DNA from: Roseovarius amoyensis | GTDB taxonomy: Bacteria > Pseudomonadota > Alphaproteobacteria > Rhodobacterales > Rhodobacteraceae | Assembly: GCF_003260265.1 (NCBI RefSeq) | Contig: NZ_QITQ01000026.1 | Location: 1-36,775 of the forward strand | Reading direction: 5' to 3' | Length of the DNA: 36,775 nucleotides | In this document: positions 30,942-36,775 of the stretch, piece after piece | Layout of the letters: each line of letters begins with the position of its first letter | Position numbering within the stretch: position 1 is the stretch's first letter | The notes under the pieces: generated by a model | What the model was told of the DNA's origin: nothing | The model's input: only the letters and a program-made list of their open reading frames with translations | The model's database searches: none | Position numbers and translations under genes: made by a program

Positions 30942-31640
30942 TTATTCCGACGCGGCGTTGCTCACGTCGATGCTGACACCCGGCCCCATGGTCGAGGTCA
31001 GCGAGATCTTCTTCATGTAGGCACCCTTGGCGCCGCTCGGCTTGGCCCGGTTAACCGCCGTGACAAAGGCACGAACGTTCTCGACCAGTTGGCTTTCATC
31101 AAAGGAGGCCTTGCCGATGCCCGCATGGACGACACCGCCCTTGCCGGCCTTGAACTGGACCTCACCGCCCTTGGCGGCCTTGACGGCGTCGGCCACATCC
31201 ATCGTCACCGTGCCGACCTTGGGGTTCGGCATCAGGTTGCGCGGACCGAGAACCTTGCCCAGCCGACCGACGATCGGCATCATGTCAGGCGTGGCGATGC
31301 AGCGATCGAATTCGATCGTGCCGCCCTGGATGGTTTCCATCAGGTCTTCGGCCCCGACGATATCAGCGCCGGCTTCGCTGGCCTCGTCGGCCTTGGGGCC
31401 GCGGGCAAAGACCGCAACGCGGACCTGTTTGCCGGTGCCGTTGGGCAGGCCGACGACGCCGCGCACCATCTGGTCGGCGTGGCGGGTATCAACGCCCAGG
31501 TTCAGCGCAATCTCGATTGTTTCGTCGAATTTCGCGGTGGCGTTCGCCTTGATCAGCGCGACGGCCTCTTCGACCGTCAGGTTCGTTTTGCCGGCCAGGG
31601 CCTCGCGGGCGGCGCGGGTGCGTTTTCCGAGTTTTGCCAT
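30942..31640 (-). CDS. rplA: Ribosomal protein L1
   Basis: The 232-residue L1 protein of the mobile L1 stalk of the 50S subunit. It begins [15 protein letters not shown] and has the conserved L1 core: [25 protein letters not shown] and [13 protein letters not shown]. The ATG is one base after the rplK stop, so the pair is translationally coupled. In many bacteria L1 also represses translation of the rplKA mRNA. Confidence 0.99.
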   Translation of the reverse strand: MAKLGKRTRAAREALAGKTNLTVEEAVALIKANATAKFDETIEIALNLGVDTRHADQMVRGVVGLPNGTGKQVRVAVFARGPKADEASEAGADIVGAEDLMETIQGGTIEFDRCIATPDMMPIVGRLGKVLGPRNLMPNPKVGTVTMDVADAVKAAKGGEVQFKAGKGGVVHAGIGKASFDESQLVENVRAFVTAVNRAKPSGAKGAYMKKISLTSTMGPGVSIDVSNAASE

Positions 31641-31641
31641 C

Positions 31642-32067
31642 TTACTTCACCTCAATGCCCATTGACCGCGCGCTGCCCTGAATGATCTTCATGGCAGACT
31701 CGACGTCGTTGGCGTTGAGGTCCTTCCACTTGGCCTCGGCGATTTCGCGCAGCTGTTTGGGGCTGACGGTGGCCACGGTTTCGCGGCCCGGCGTCTTGGA
31801 GCCGGATTTCAGCTTGGCCGCTTTCCTGAGATAGTACGACGCCGGCGGCGTCTTGATGTCCATCTCGAACGACTTGTCCTGGTAATAGGTGATGACGGTC
31901 GGGCAAGGCGCACCGGGCTCCATGTCCTGCGTCTTGGCGTTGAACGCCTTGCAGAATTCCATGATGTTGATCCCGCGCTGACCCAGCGCCGGCCCCACGG
32001 GCGGGGACGGGTTCGCTTGGCCTGCAGGCACCTGCAGCTTCATCTTACCAGCCAGTTTCTTGGCCAT
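31642..32067 (-). CDS. rplK: Ribosomal protein L11
   Basis: The 141-residue L11 of the GTPase-associated centre and the substrate of PrmA. The ATG at 32067 with GGAGAGG upstream begins [16 protein letters not shown], the standard N-terminus including the trimethylated lysine region. The proline-rich [16 protein letters not shown] and the C-terminal rRNA-binding domain are present. A longer open frame upstream is not conserved sequence. Confidence 0.99.
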   Translation of the reverse strand: MAKKLAGKMKLQVPAGQANPSPPVGPALGQRGINIMEFCKAFNAKTQDMEPGAPCPTVITYYQDKSFEMDIKTPPASYYLRKAAKLKSGSKTPGRETVATVSPKQLREIAEAKWKDLNANDVESAMKIIQGSARSMGIEVK

Positions 32068-32225
32068 CCGGCCTCTCCTTTTTCCAACATCCACGGGGCG
32101 CGCCCCGCAGTCTTTCAGGTTGTGTGGTCCGGCCCGGGCATCGCGACGCCCCTGCCTCCCACTGTCACGGCCCGGCAGCCCGGGCATTGCATGGGGCGCG
32201 CGTCACCGCCGCCCCGACCCGTCGG
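32068..32225 (-). promoter_or_regulatory. nusG-rplK spacer and rplKA leader
   Basis: The 158 bases contain the 12-base perfect palindrome GGGGCGCGCCCC (32095-32106) and two copies of GCCCGGGCATYGC (32132-32144 and 32178-32190) 46 bases apart. Many GC-rich stems are possible. L1 usually represses rplKA through such a leader, but I could not identify an rRNA-like L1 site with certainty. Confidence 0.45.
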
Positions 32226-32759
32226 TCACGTCTGTTTCGTGACCTGCGTGTATTCCAGCTCGACCGGGGTTTCCCGGCCGAAAATCGACACCATCACCTT
32301 GAGGCGCTGGTTGTCGTCGTCCACCTCTTCGACCATGCCGTCGAAATCCTCGAACGGGCCGTCGTTGACCTTGACCCTTTCGCCGATCTCGAACGAGATC
32401 AGGGTGCGCGGGGCATCTTCACCCTCTTGCACGCGGTTGAGGATGGCGTTCACCTCGGCATCGCGCATCGGCATCGGCCGCCCCTGCGGCCCCAGGAAAC
32501 CGGTGACACGGTTGATCGAGTTGATCAGGTGATACCCGCGATCCGACATTTCCATATGCACCAGCACATAGCCCGGCATAAAGCGGCGCTCGGCGGTCAC
32601 CTTCTTGCCGCGGCGCACCTCGATGACCTCTTCGGTCGGCACGAGAACCTCGTCGATCTCGTCCTCGAGGCCCTGTTCGGCCACGGATTGCCTGATCTGC
32701 TCGGCGATCTTCTTTTCGAAGTTCGAAAGAACACTGACCGAGTACCACCGTTTCGCCAT
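32226..32759 (-). CDS. nusG: Transcription elongation/antitermination factor NusG
   Basis: NusG binds the RNA polymerase clamp through its NGN domain and links it to Rho or the ribosome through its KOW domain. The 177-residue protein begins MAKRWYSVSVLSNFEKKIAEQ. It has the NGN segment RRFMPGYVLVHMEM and the C-terminal KOW domain GERVKVNDGPFEDFDGMVEEV. The ATG at 32759 is conserved; the frame extends to a TTG at 32780. It follows secE after 186 bases. Confidence 0.98.
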   Translation of the reverse strand: MAKRWYSVSVLSNFEKKIAEQIRQSVAEQGLEDEIDEVLVPTEEVIEVRRGKKVTAERRFMPGYVLVHMEMSDRGYHLINSINRVTGFLGPQGRPMPMRDAEVNAILNRVQEGEDAPRTLISFEIGERVKVNDGPFEDFDGMVEEVDDDNQRLKVMVSIFGRETPVELEYTQVTKQT

Positions 32760-32945
32760 TGTCGAACCAAATCCTGTCAAGTCCGGTCTGCGCCGGAGGT
32801 CTCTACCTGTTTTCAGGCGCTTAGCCCGGGTCCGCCCAAACGAAAATCGGCGCGCAACACGAATCGCCGCGCGCCAAGGGTCGGAGTAACGCGTGGCCTA
32901 TCGCCAATTTTGCAAGAATTCAAGGGGCTGTGCGGAAATTTTCGA
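32760..32945 (-). promoter_or_regulatory. secE-nusG spacer with hairpin and possible promoter
   Basis: A hairpin GGCGCGC (32849-32855) / GCGCGCC (32869-32875) is followed on the minus strand by GATTTTCG, an attenuator-like arrangement. Closer to secE, TTGAAT (32923-32918) with a weak -10 near TAGGCC (32900-32895) could be a promoter for nusG. Confidence 0.35.
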
Positions 32946-33143
32946 TCACCCGAAAAAGCCAAGCACCCCTTGCAGCCCGGTACGGATCAGCAGATCGACA
33001 AGCGCAAAGAAGATCGCCGTCAGCGTGGCCATGATGAAGACCATAACCGTTGTCAGGACCACCTCACGCCGGGTTGGCCAGACGACCTTGGAAATTTCCG
33101 AACGGGTCTGCTGGATGAACTGAAGCGGGTTGGTCTTGGCCAT
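32946..33143 (-). CDS. secE: Preprotein translocase subunit SecE
   Basis: The 65-residue single-spanning SecE clamps the SecY channel in the inner membrane. It has the conserved amphipathic segment NPLQFIQQTRSEISKVVWPTRREV followed by one membrane helix (LTTVMVFIMATLTAIFFAL). ATG at 33143 is chosen; the nearby ATG at 33149, preceded by AGGG at better spacing, would add two residues. Pairing with nusG downstream is the usual bacterial order. Confidence 0.97.
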   Translation of the reverse strand: MAKTNPLQFIQQTRSEISKVVWPTRREVVLTTVMVFIMATLTAIFFALVDLLIRTGLQGVLGFFG

Positions 33144-33181
33144 GTGCATTGCTGCCCTGATCTGCATTCGCCTGTCGCGGG

Positions 33182-33210
33182 GACATACGCGCATGCCCGC
33201 ACAAGTTCAA
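33182..33210 (-). promoter_or_regulatory. Promoter of secE-nusG
   Basis: On the minus strand TTGAAC (33210-33205), a 17-base spacer and TATGTC (33187-33182) make a good sigma-70-type promoter. Initiation is expected near 33175, leaving a leader of about 30 bases before secE. The pair is the best promoter match seen in the window. Confidence 0.6.
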
Positions 33211-33256
33211 GTGTCGAAGGCATCGGCGGCACCCGGGGCCGCAGACTGTGTTGCCC

Positions 33257-34021
33257 TCAGCCCATCCCGGGCGAAAGCGGCTCGGACAGATCGGGCCACG
33301 CCAGCCGGTCGGCCAGGCCGGCCGGCAGCAGGTCAAGCACGCGGTCGACGCCGACGGCGGCACGGTCGGCCACGCGTCTCAGCCGTTCGGCCGTCCGGGG
33401 GTGACGGCTGGCAAAGCGCCACCAGCGTCCGCCGGCGACGGCACGGCGCAGCATCAATGTGATGCCAACCCCGGACCCGATCAGCAGCAACGCGGCGACA
33501 CCGATCATCATCGGCCACAGCAGCGTGGCCAGCAGCAGCGCCAGCGCAACCCCGTGAACCGGGCGCAGGCGCGCCAGCAACCCGTCGCGCGCGTCCTCTT
33601 CCGCGCCCAGCACCGAGCCTTCGAGCAGGGCAGCGCGCAGCCGGACTTCGTCCGGGTCCTTGCCATCCGCCTCCGGCGTCTTCGCGCGTTCACGCGTTGC
33701 AGCTATTGGCTGTTCATGCGCCGCAGCCTTTGGTCCGCGCGCCGCAGCCCTTACCCGGGGTTCGGCCTGTCGGGGTTCGCGCATGGCGACGTCGGGTTGC
33801 GCCGGGGCGGCATGGCATGGCTGGGTCTGTACCAGGGGCGGCGCCAGAACGCCCTCTCCCTCGACAGCGGGCGTCTTGCCCAGCAGCTTTCCAATCATCA
33901 GCTCGGCATTCTTCTGCGCGATCTCGTCGGTCAGTGCATCGGGCGGCGGCGGGCTTTGCAGCTCCTCCGAGTCATGGGGCAGATGTGGGTTCGGTCTGTT
34001 CACGACAATATACCTGGTCAT
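33257..34021 (-). CDS. Unrecognised proline/alanine-rich membrane protein (254 aa)
   Basis: I do not recognise this protein. From the ATG at 34021 (AAGAG upstream) it begins MTRYIVVNRPNPHLP. About 150 residues of low-complexity, proline-, alanine- and arginine-rich sequence follow. Next are two close membrane helices (VALALLLATLLWPMMIG and AALLLIGSGVGITLML, about 155-190), and the C-terminal tail is basic and amphipathic. The arrangement suggests a cytoplasmic disordered region tethered to the inner membrane. It lies upstream of the secE promoter on the same strand. Codon use is normal for the genome. Function is unknown. Confidence 0.65.
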   Translation of the reverse strand: MTRYIVVNRPNPHLPHDSEELQSPPPPDALTDEIAQKNAELMIGKLLGKTPAVEGEGVLAPPLVQTQPCHAAPAQPDVAMREPRQAEPRVRAAARGPKAAAHEQPIAATRERAKTPEADGKDPDEVRLRAALLEGSVLGAEEDARDGLLARLRPVHGVALALLLATLLWPMMIGVAALLLIGSGVGITLMLRRAVAGGRWWRFASRHPRTAERLRRVADRAAVGVDRVLDLLPAGLADRLAWPDLSEPLSPGMG

Positions 34022-34365
34022 GGCAACGCTCTTTCGAACCGTTCCGCCACCGTCTGGGCCCGGATAAATCGGCCGGCCCACGGCGTGGAAACGAAGGTTT
34101 TTTTGCGTTTCAATTATGGCAAAACGGTGGCGAAAGCCGAGGGTTTGTCATGTTTTGCGGCTTTGGAACGCCTTTTCGCCGCAATTCGGGAAACAGTTCA
34201 AACCGGACCAAAATACTGTTTCCAAAACCCGAATTTCGGCCTGCCGGCCCCGCACCCCGACCGGCCCGCCGGCAGACCTGATTCGCAGCCTTCAGGTGGC
34301 CTTGACAACCGCTCAGCGCCGGGTCCCACTGGGGTATCTCCGCCGAAGCCAGGGACGCGGTTGCC
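34022..34365. other. Divergent intergenic region with nested inverted repeats
   Basis: These 344 bases lie between the divergent membrane-protein and aminotransferase genes. I see no gene. They contain the inverted repeat TTGCGGC (34155-34161) / GCCGCAA (34178-34184) and a larger one at 34183-34235. A TTGACA at about 34304-34309 could be the -35 for the aminotransferase, but no -10 is at proper distance. The left half is AT-richer (TTTTTTT near 34100) than surrounding coding DNA. Confidence 0.5.
34183..34235. repeat. Imperfect inverted repeat upstream of the aminotransferase gene
   Basis: AATTCG (34183-34188) plus GGAAACAGT (34189-34197) pair with ACTGTTTCC (34215-34223) and CGAATT (34230-34235). 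There are 15 pairs in total, with a 6-base bulge on the right arm and a 17-base loop. It could be a regulator site or an RNA structure. Confidence 0.5.
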
Positions 34366-35688
34366 ATGAGCCATATTTTCCCCCGCCACTGTCACACCGA
34401 CCTGCCCACCGCTGTGGGGGGCGATGGCTGTTTTCTGATCGACGCCGACGGCAAGCGCTATTTCGACGGCTCGGGCGGCGCGGCAGTGTCATGTCTGGGC
34501 CATTCCAACGTCCGCGTGGCCGAGGCGGTGCAAAACCAGGTGGCCGACCTGGCCTTTGCCCATACCGGGTTCTTCACCTCCGAACCGGCCGAGGCGCTGG
34601 CCGATCTGCTGATCGCAAACGCGCCGGGGCGGCTGGACCGGGTCTATTTGGTCTCGGGCGGGTCCGAGGCGGTGGAGTCGGCCATCAAGCTGGCGCGGCA
34701 GTATCACGTCGAGCAGGGCGAGCCACAGCGCCGCCACCTGATCGCCCGGCGCCAAAGCTATCACGGCAACACGCTGGGCGCGCTGTCGGCCGGGGGCAAC
34801 GCCTGGCGGCGGGCACAGTTCGCGCCGCTGCTGGTCGAGATGAGCCATATCGCCCCCTGCTATGAATATGCCGAACGAACGCAGGATGAGACACTTGCCG
34901 AATACGGCCACCGCACCGCGCAGGAACTGGAGGATGAAATCCTCAGGCTGGGCCCCGACACGGTAATAGCCTTCATCGCCGAGCCGGTTGTCGGCGCGAC
35001 GCTGGGCGCGGTGCCAGCGGTCGAGGGCTATTTCACCCGCATCCGCGAGATTTGCGACCGATACGGCGTGCTGCTGATTTTGGACGAGGTGATGTGCGGG
35101 ATGGGCCGCACCGGCCATCTTTTCGCCTGCGAGGCCGAGGGCGTCGCGCCCGACATCCTGTGCATCGCCAAGGGGCTGGGCGCCGGCTATCAGCCGATCG
35201 GCGCGATGCTGTGCACCGACAATGTCTATGACACCATCTGCCAGGGAACCGGGTTCTTTCAGCACGGGCACACCTATCTGGGCCATCCGGTGGCCGCCGC
35301 TGCCGGGCTGGCGGTACTGAGCGAACTGGTCGAACGCAACCTGCCCGCACAGGTGCGCGAACGCGGCACATATCTGCAATCGTTGCTGCAGGCGCGATTC
35401 GGCCAGCATCCGCATGTGGGCGACATCCGCGGGCGTGGCTTTTTCTGGGGGTTGGAATTCGTCGCTGACCGCGACGGCAAGACGCCCTTCGCACCGGAAA
35501 AGGGCGTCGCCGGCAAGCTGAAGAAGGCCGCTTTTGCCGAGGGGCTGATCTGTTATCCCATGCCGGGCACGCGCGACGGGCGGGTGGGCGACCATGTGCT
35601 GCTGGCCCCGCCCTTCATCGCCACCGAGGCCGAGCTTGACGACGCCATCGGCCGGCTGGGCCGGGCGCTCGACAAGGCGCTGACATGA
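34366..35688 (+). CDS. Class III (omega) pyridoxal-phosphate aminotransferase
   Basis: A 440-residue PLP enzyme of the class III aminotransferase family. It has SGGSEAVESAIKLAR (about 97-111), SYHGNTLGALSAGG (131-144), the cofactor aspartate D240 (LILDEVMCGMGRTG) and the Schiff-base lysine K269 (CIAKGLGAGYQPIGA). It ends in a standard C-terminal domain (GRGFFWGLEF). Such enzymes move the terminal amino group of diamines, omega-amino acids or similar donors; the substrate cannot be read from the sequence. The ATG at 34366 has AGGGA 12 bases upstream. It runs opposite to the surrounding cluster and ends only 9 bases before the tRNA-Trp 3' end. Confidence 0.9.
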   Translation: MSHIFPRHCHTDLPTAVGGDGCFLIDADGKRYFDGSGGAAVSCLGHSNVRVAEAVQNQVADLAFAHTGFFTSEPAEALADLLIANAPGRLDRVYLVSGGSEAVESAIKLARQYHVEQGEPQRRHLIARRQSYHGNTLGALSAGGNAWRRAQFAPLLVEMSHIAPCYEYAERTQDETLAEYGHRTAQELEDEILRLGPDTVIAFIAEPVVGATLGAVPAVEGYFTRIREICDRYGVLLILDEVMCGMGRTGHLFACEAEGVAPDILCIAKGLGAGYQPIGAMLCTDNVYDTICQGTGFFQHGHTYLGHPVAAAAGLAVLSELVERNLPAQVRERGTYLQSLLQARFGQHPHVGDIRGRGFFWGLEFVADRDGKTPFAPEKGVAGKLKKAAFAEGLICYPMPGTRDGRVGDHVLLAPPFIATEAELDDAIGRLGRALDKALT

Positions 35689-35697
35689 TCTGGGAAT

Positions 35698-35773
35698 TGG
35701 CAGGGGCAGCAGGGTTCGAACCCGCGACCTACGGTTTTGGAGACCGTCGCTCTACCAGCTGAGCTATACCCCT
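35698..35773 (-). tRNA. tRNA-Trp (anticodon CCA)
   Basis: A 76-base tRNA on the minus strand with acceptor arm AGGGGTA / TGCCCCT (one T-G pair), D-arm AGCTCAGCTGGTAGAGC, and anticodon stem ACGGT / ACCGT enclosing loop CTCCAAA. The T-arm is CGCGGGTTCGAACCCTGC and the CCA end is encoded. The anticodon CCA reads UGG. tRNA-Trp beside tuf and secE is the common alphaproteobacterial order, here with genes inserted on both sides. Confidence 0.97.
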
Positions 35774-35877
35774 AGAAGCCGGGCTTTCATTTACTTGCGC
35801 ACCCGTATCATTGCAAGGCCGATCTCGCGCGACCTGTTCCGCCTTTTGCTGGTTGCACCGCCCATTCTGCGACGGCC

Positions 35878-36540
35878 CTAGCCAGCGGCGGCACGCTCCA
35901 GCGTCGGCAGGTCGAAACCGCAAATCGCCGCCTCATGGGCAAGAACGCGGTCGACCGGCCAATCCCACCAGGCGATCTTCAAAAGGCGGTCGATGGTTGG
36001 CGCGCCGAAACGCCGGCGGATGCATCGTGCCGGATTGCCAGCCATCACCGCATAGGGCGGCACCTCGCCCGTCACCACCGCCCCCGCCCCGATGATGGCA
36101 CCGCTGCCGATACGGGCGCCGGCCAGCACCCGCGCGTTCCGCCCCAGCCAGACATCGTGCCCCACAACCGTGTCTGGCCCCGGGCCGGGCATCGACGGGC
36201 GCGGCACACCTTCGGTTGCGGCGCCGCCGAAGATCGCAAAGGGGAAGGTGGAAAACCCGTCACGCCGATGATTTGCCGAAGCGGTGATGAATTCCACCCC
36301 ATGCGCGATCTGACAGTATTTGCCGATAATCAGCCTTTCGGGCGAGAAATCATAAAGATAGGGCGCAAGCCGCTCGGCCCAGTCCGCCGACGGGCTGTCG
36401 GCACTGGCATAGCTGTAATCGCCAACCTCTATCCGCGGGTGCCGGATTGCCGCGCGCAGAAAGACGGTGCTTTCATGTGCCGTACCATCGGGCAGGCAGA
36501 CGGGATGGCGCGTATCTGGCCGTGGGAAATCGCCGGGCAT
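35878..36540 (-). CDS. CatB/Vat-type (XAT) left-handed beta-helix acyltransferase
   Basis: A 220-residue hexapeptide-repeat acetyltransferase of the xenobiotic acetyltransferase group. It has VGDYSYASADSP near residues 39-50, and the acidic-aromatic loop and catalytic histidine region FITASANHRRDGFSTFPF. Left-handed beta-helix repeats follow (VVGHDVWLGRNARVLAGARIGSGAIIGAGAVVTGEVPPYAVMAGNPARCIRRRF). Relatives acetylate chloramphenicol, streptogramins, sugars or other hydroxyls; resistance cannot be assumed. The ATG at 36540 has AAAGGGGGG at good spacing. It lies between tuf and tRNA-Trp. Confidence 0.9.
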   Translation of the reverse strand: MPGDFPRPDTRHPVCLPDGTAHESTVFLRAAIRHPRIEVGDYSYASADSPSADWAERLAPYLYDFSPERLIIGKYCQIAHGVEFITASANHRRDGFSTFPFAIFGGAATEGVPRPSMPGPGPDTVVGHDVWLGRNARVLAGARIGSGAIIGAGAVVTGEVPPYAVMAGNPARCIRRRFGAPTIDRLLKIAWWDWPVDRVLAHEAAICGFDLPTLERAAAG

Positions 36541-36597
36541 ATCCAGCCCCCCTTTCCTTTTCATTCTGCATGCCGCCACCGATGCCCGAACGCAAGA

Positions 36598-36619
36598 GGC
36601 CGCCCCCAAGGGAGCGGCC
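36598..36619 (-). terminator. Possible terminator of tuf
   Basis: GGCCGC (36598-36603) pairs with GCGGCC (36614-36619), and inner CCC/GGG pairing lengthens the stem. On the minus strand it is followed by TCTTGCGTT, a poor T-tract. A second palindromic hairpin GGCGCC-tgtc-GGCGCC (36637-36652) lies right after the tuf stop and is followed by AGGAAAAA. Confidence 0.45.
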
Positions 36620-36659
36620 CCGATTGCATTTTTCCTGGCGCCTGTCGGCGCCTTCAGCG

Positions 36660-36775
36660 TCACTCGATGATTTTCGAGACGACGCCCGAGCCGACGGTGC
36701 GGCCGCCTTCGCGGATGGCAAAGCGCAGGCCCTCTTCCATCGCGATCGGCGCGATCAGCTCGGCGGTGAACTTCA
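36660..36775 (-). CDS. tuf: Elongation factor Tu, C-terminal fragment cut by the window edge
   Basis: The minus strand encodes the last 37 residues of EF-Tu, ending in [23 protein letters not shown], the highly conserved domain III terminus. EF-Tu delivers aminoacyl-tRNA to the ribosome. The rest of the gene lies beyond the right edge. The position upstream of tRNA-Trp, secE and nusG matches the common arrangement of one tuf copy in alphaproteobacteria. Confidence 0.97.
   Translation of the reverse strand, partial: KFTAELIAPIAMEEGLRFAIREGGRTVGSGVVSKIIE

Noticed and set aside
35698..35773. tRNA-Trp as an attachment site of an integrated element
   Set aside because: No second copy of the tRNA 3' end was seen in the window and no integrase other than the housekeeping xerC is present.

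Overview
The window is chromosomal DNA of a high-GC alphaproteobacterium, most likely a member of the Rhodobacteraceae (Roseobacter group). The evidence is the nature of the ruv, priA, map, rpoB/rpoC and ribosomal proteins, a bacterial phosphatidylcholine synthase, a DUF1127 small protein, the DUF484-xerC pair and the tuf / tRNA-Trp / secE-nusG-rplKA-rplJL-rpoBC order. Nothing here is phage, plasmid or CRISPR. The only mobile DNA seen is the end of an IS630-type insertion sequence at the left edge.

Left part (1-9219, mostly minus strand): an IS630-type transposase fragment; thpR, whose last codons appear to lie inside that IS; an unrecognised 212-residue protein; the Holliday-junction operon ruvC-ruvA-ruvB; a plus-strand DUF1127 protein with a two-hairpin leader and a strong bidirectional terminator; a small one-helix membrane protein; prmA; an MFS transporter; and priA with a TTG start. 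Middle part (9307-19345): a plus-strand transaldolase/FSA-type enzyme, then DUF484-xerC-pcs; a tightly packed minus-strand five-gene operon (CinA-like, GNAT, AhpD-like, OmpA-like, nitrilase-like); divergent sfsA followed by map; and an AtoE-type short-chain fatty acid transporter.

Right part (19459-36775, mostly minus strand): the transcription/translation cluster. Read in the direction of transcription it is tuf (partial), an acyltransferase of the CatB/XAT type, tRNA-Trp, a class III aminotransferase on the opposite strand, a two-helix membrane protein, secE, nusG, rplK, rplA, rplJ, rplL, a glycosyltransferase, rpoB, a small lipoprotein, rpoC and a terminator. The core genes couple protein synthesis, translocation and RNA synthesis. 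Several non-core genes sit inside the cluster.

The most unusual region is rplL to rpoC. Two tandem terminator-like hairpins end rplJL and a glycosyltransferase gene follows. Then comes a 207-base rpoB leader with two adjacent long hairpins. Finally a lower-GC (about 53%) lipoprotein gene is wedged between rpoB and rpoC, sharing stop/start bases with both neighbours. How widespread these arrangements are cannot be judged from the sequence alone. All family names come from reading motifs by eye; no database was searched.
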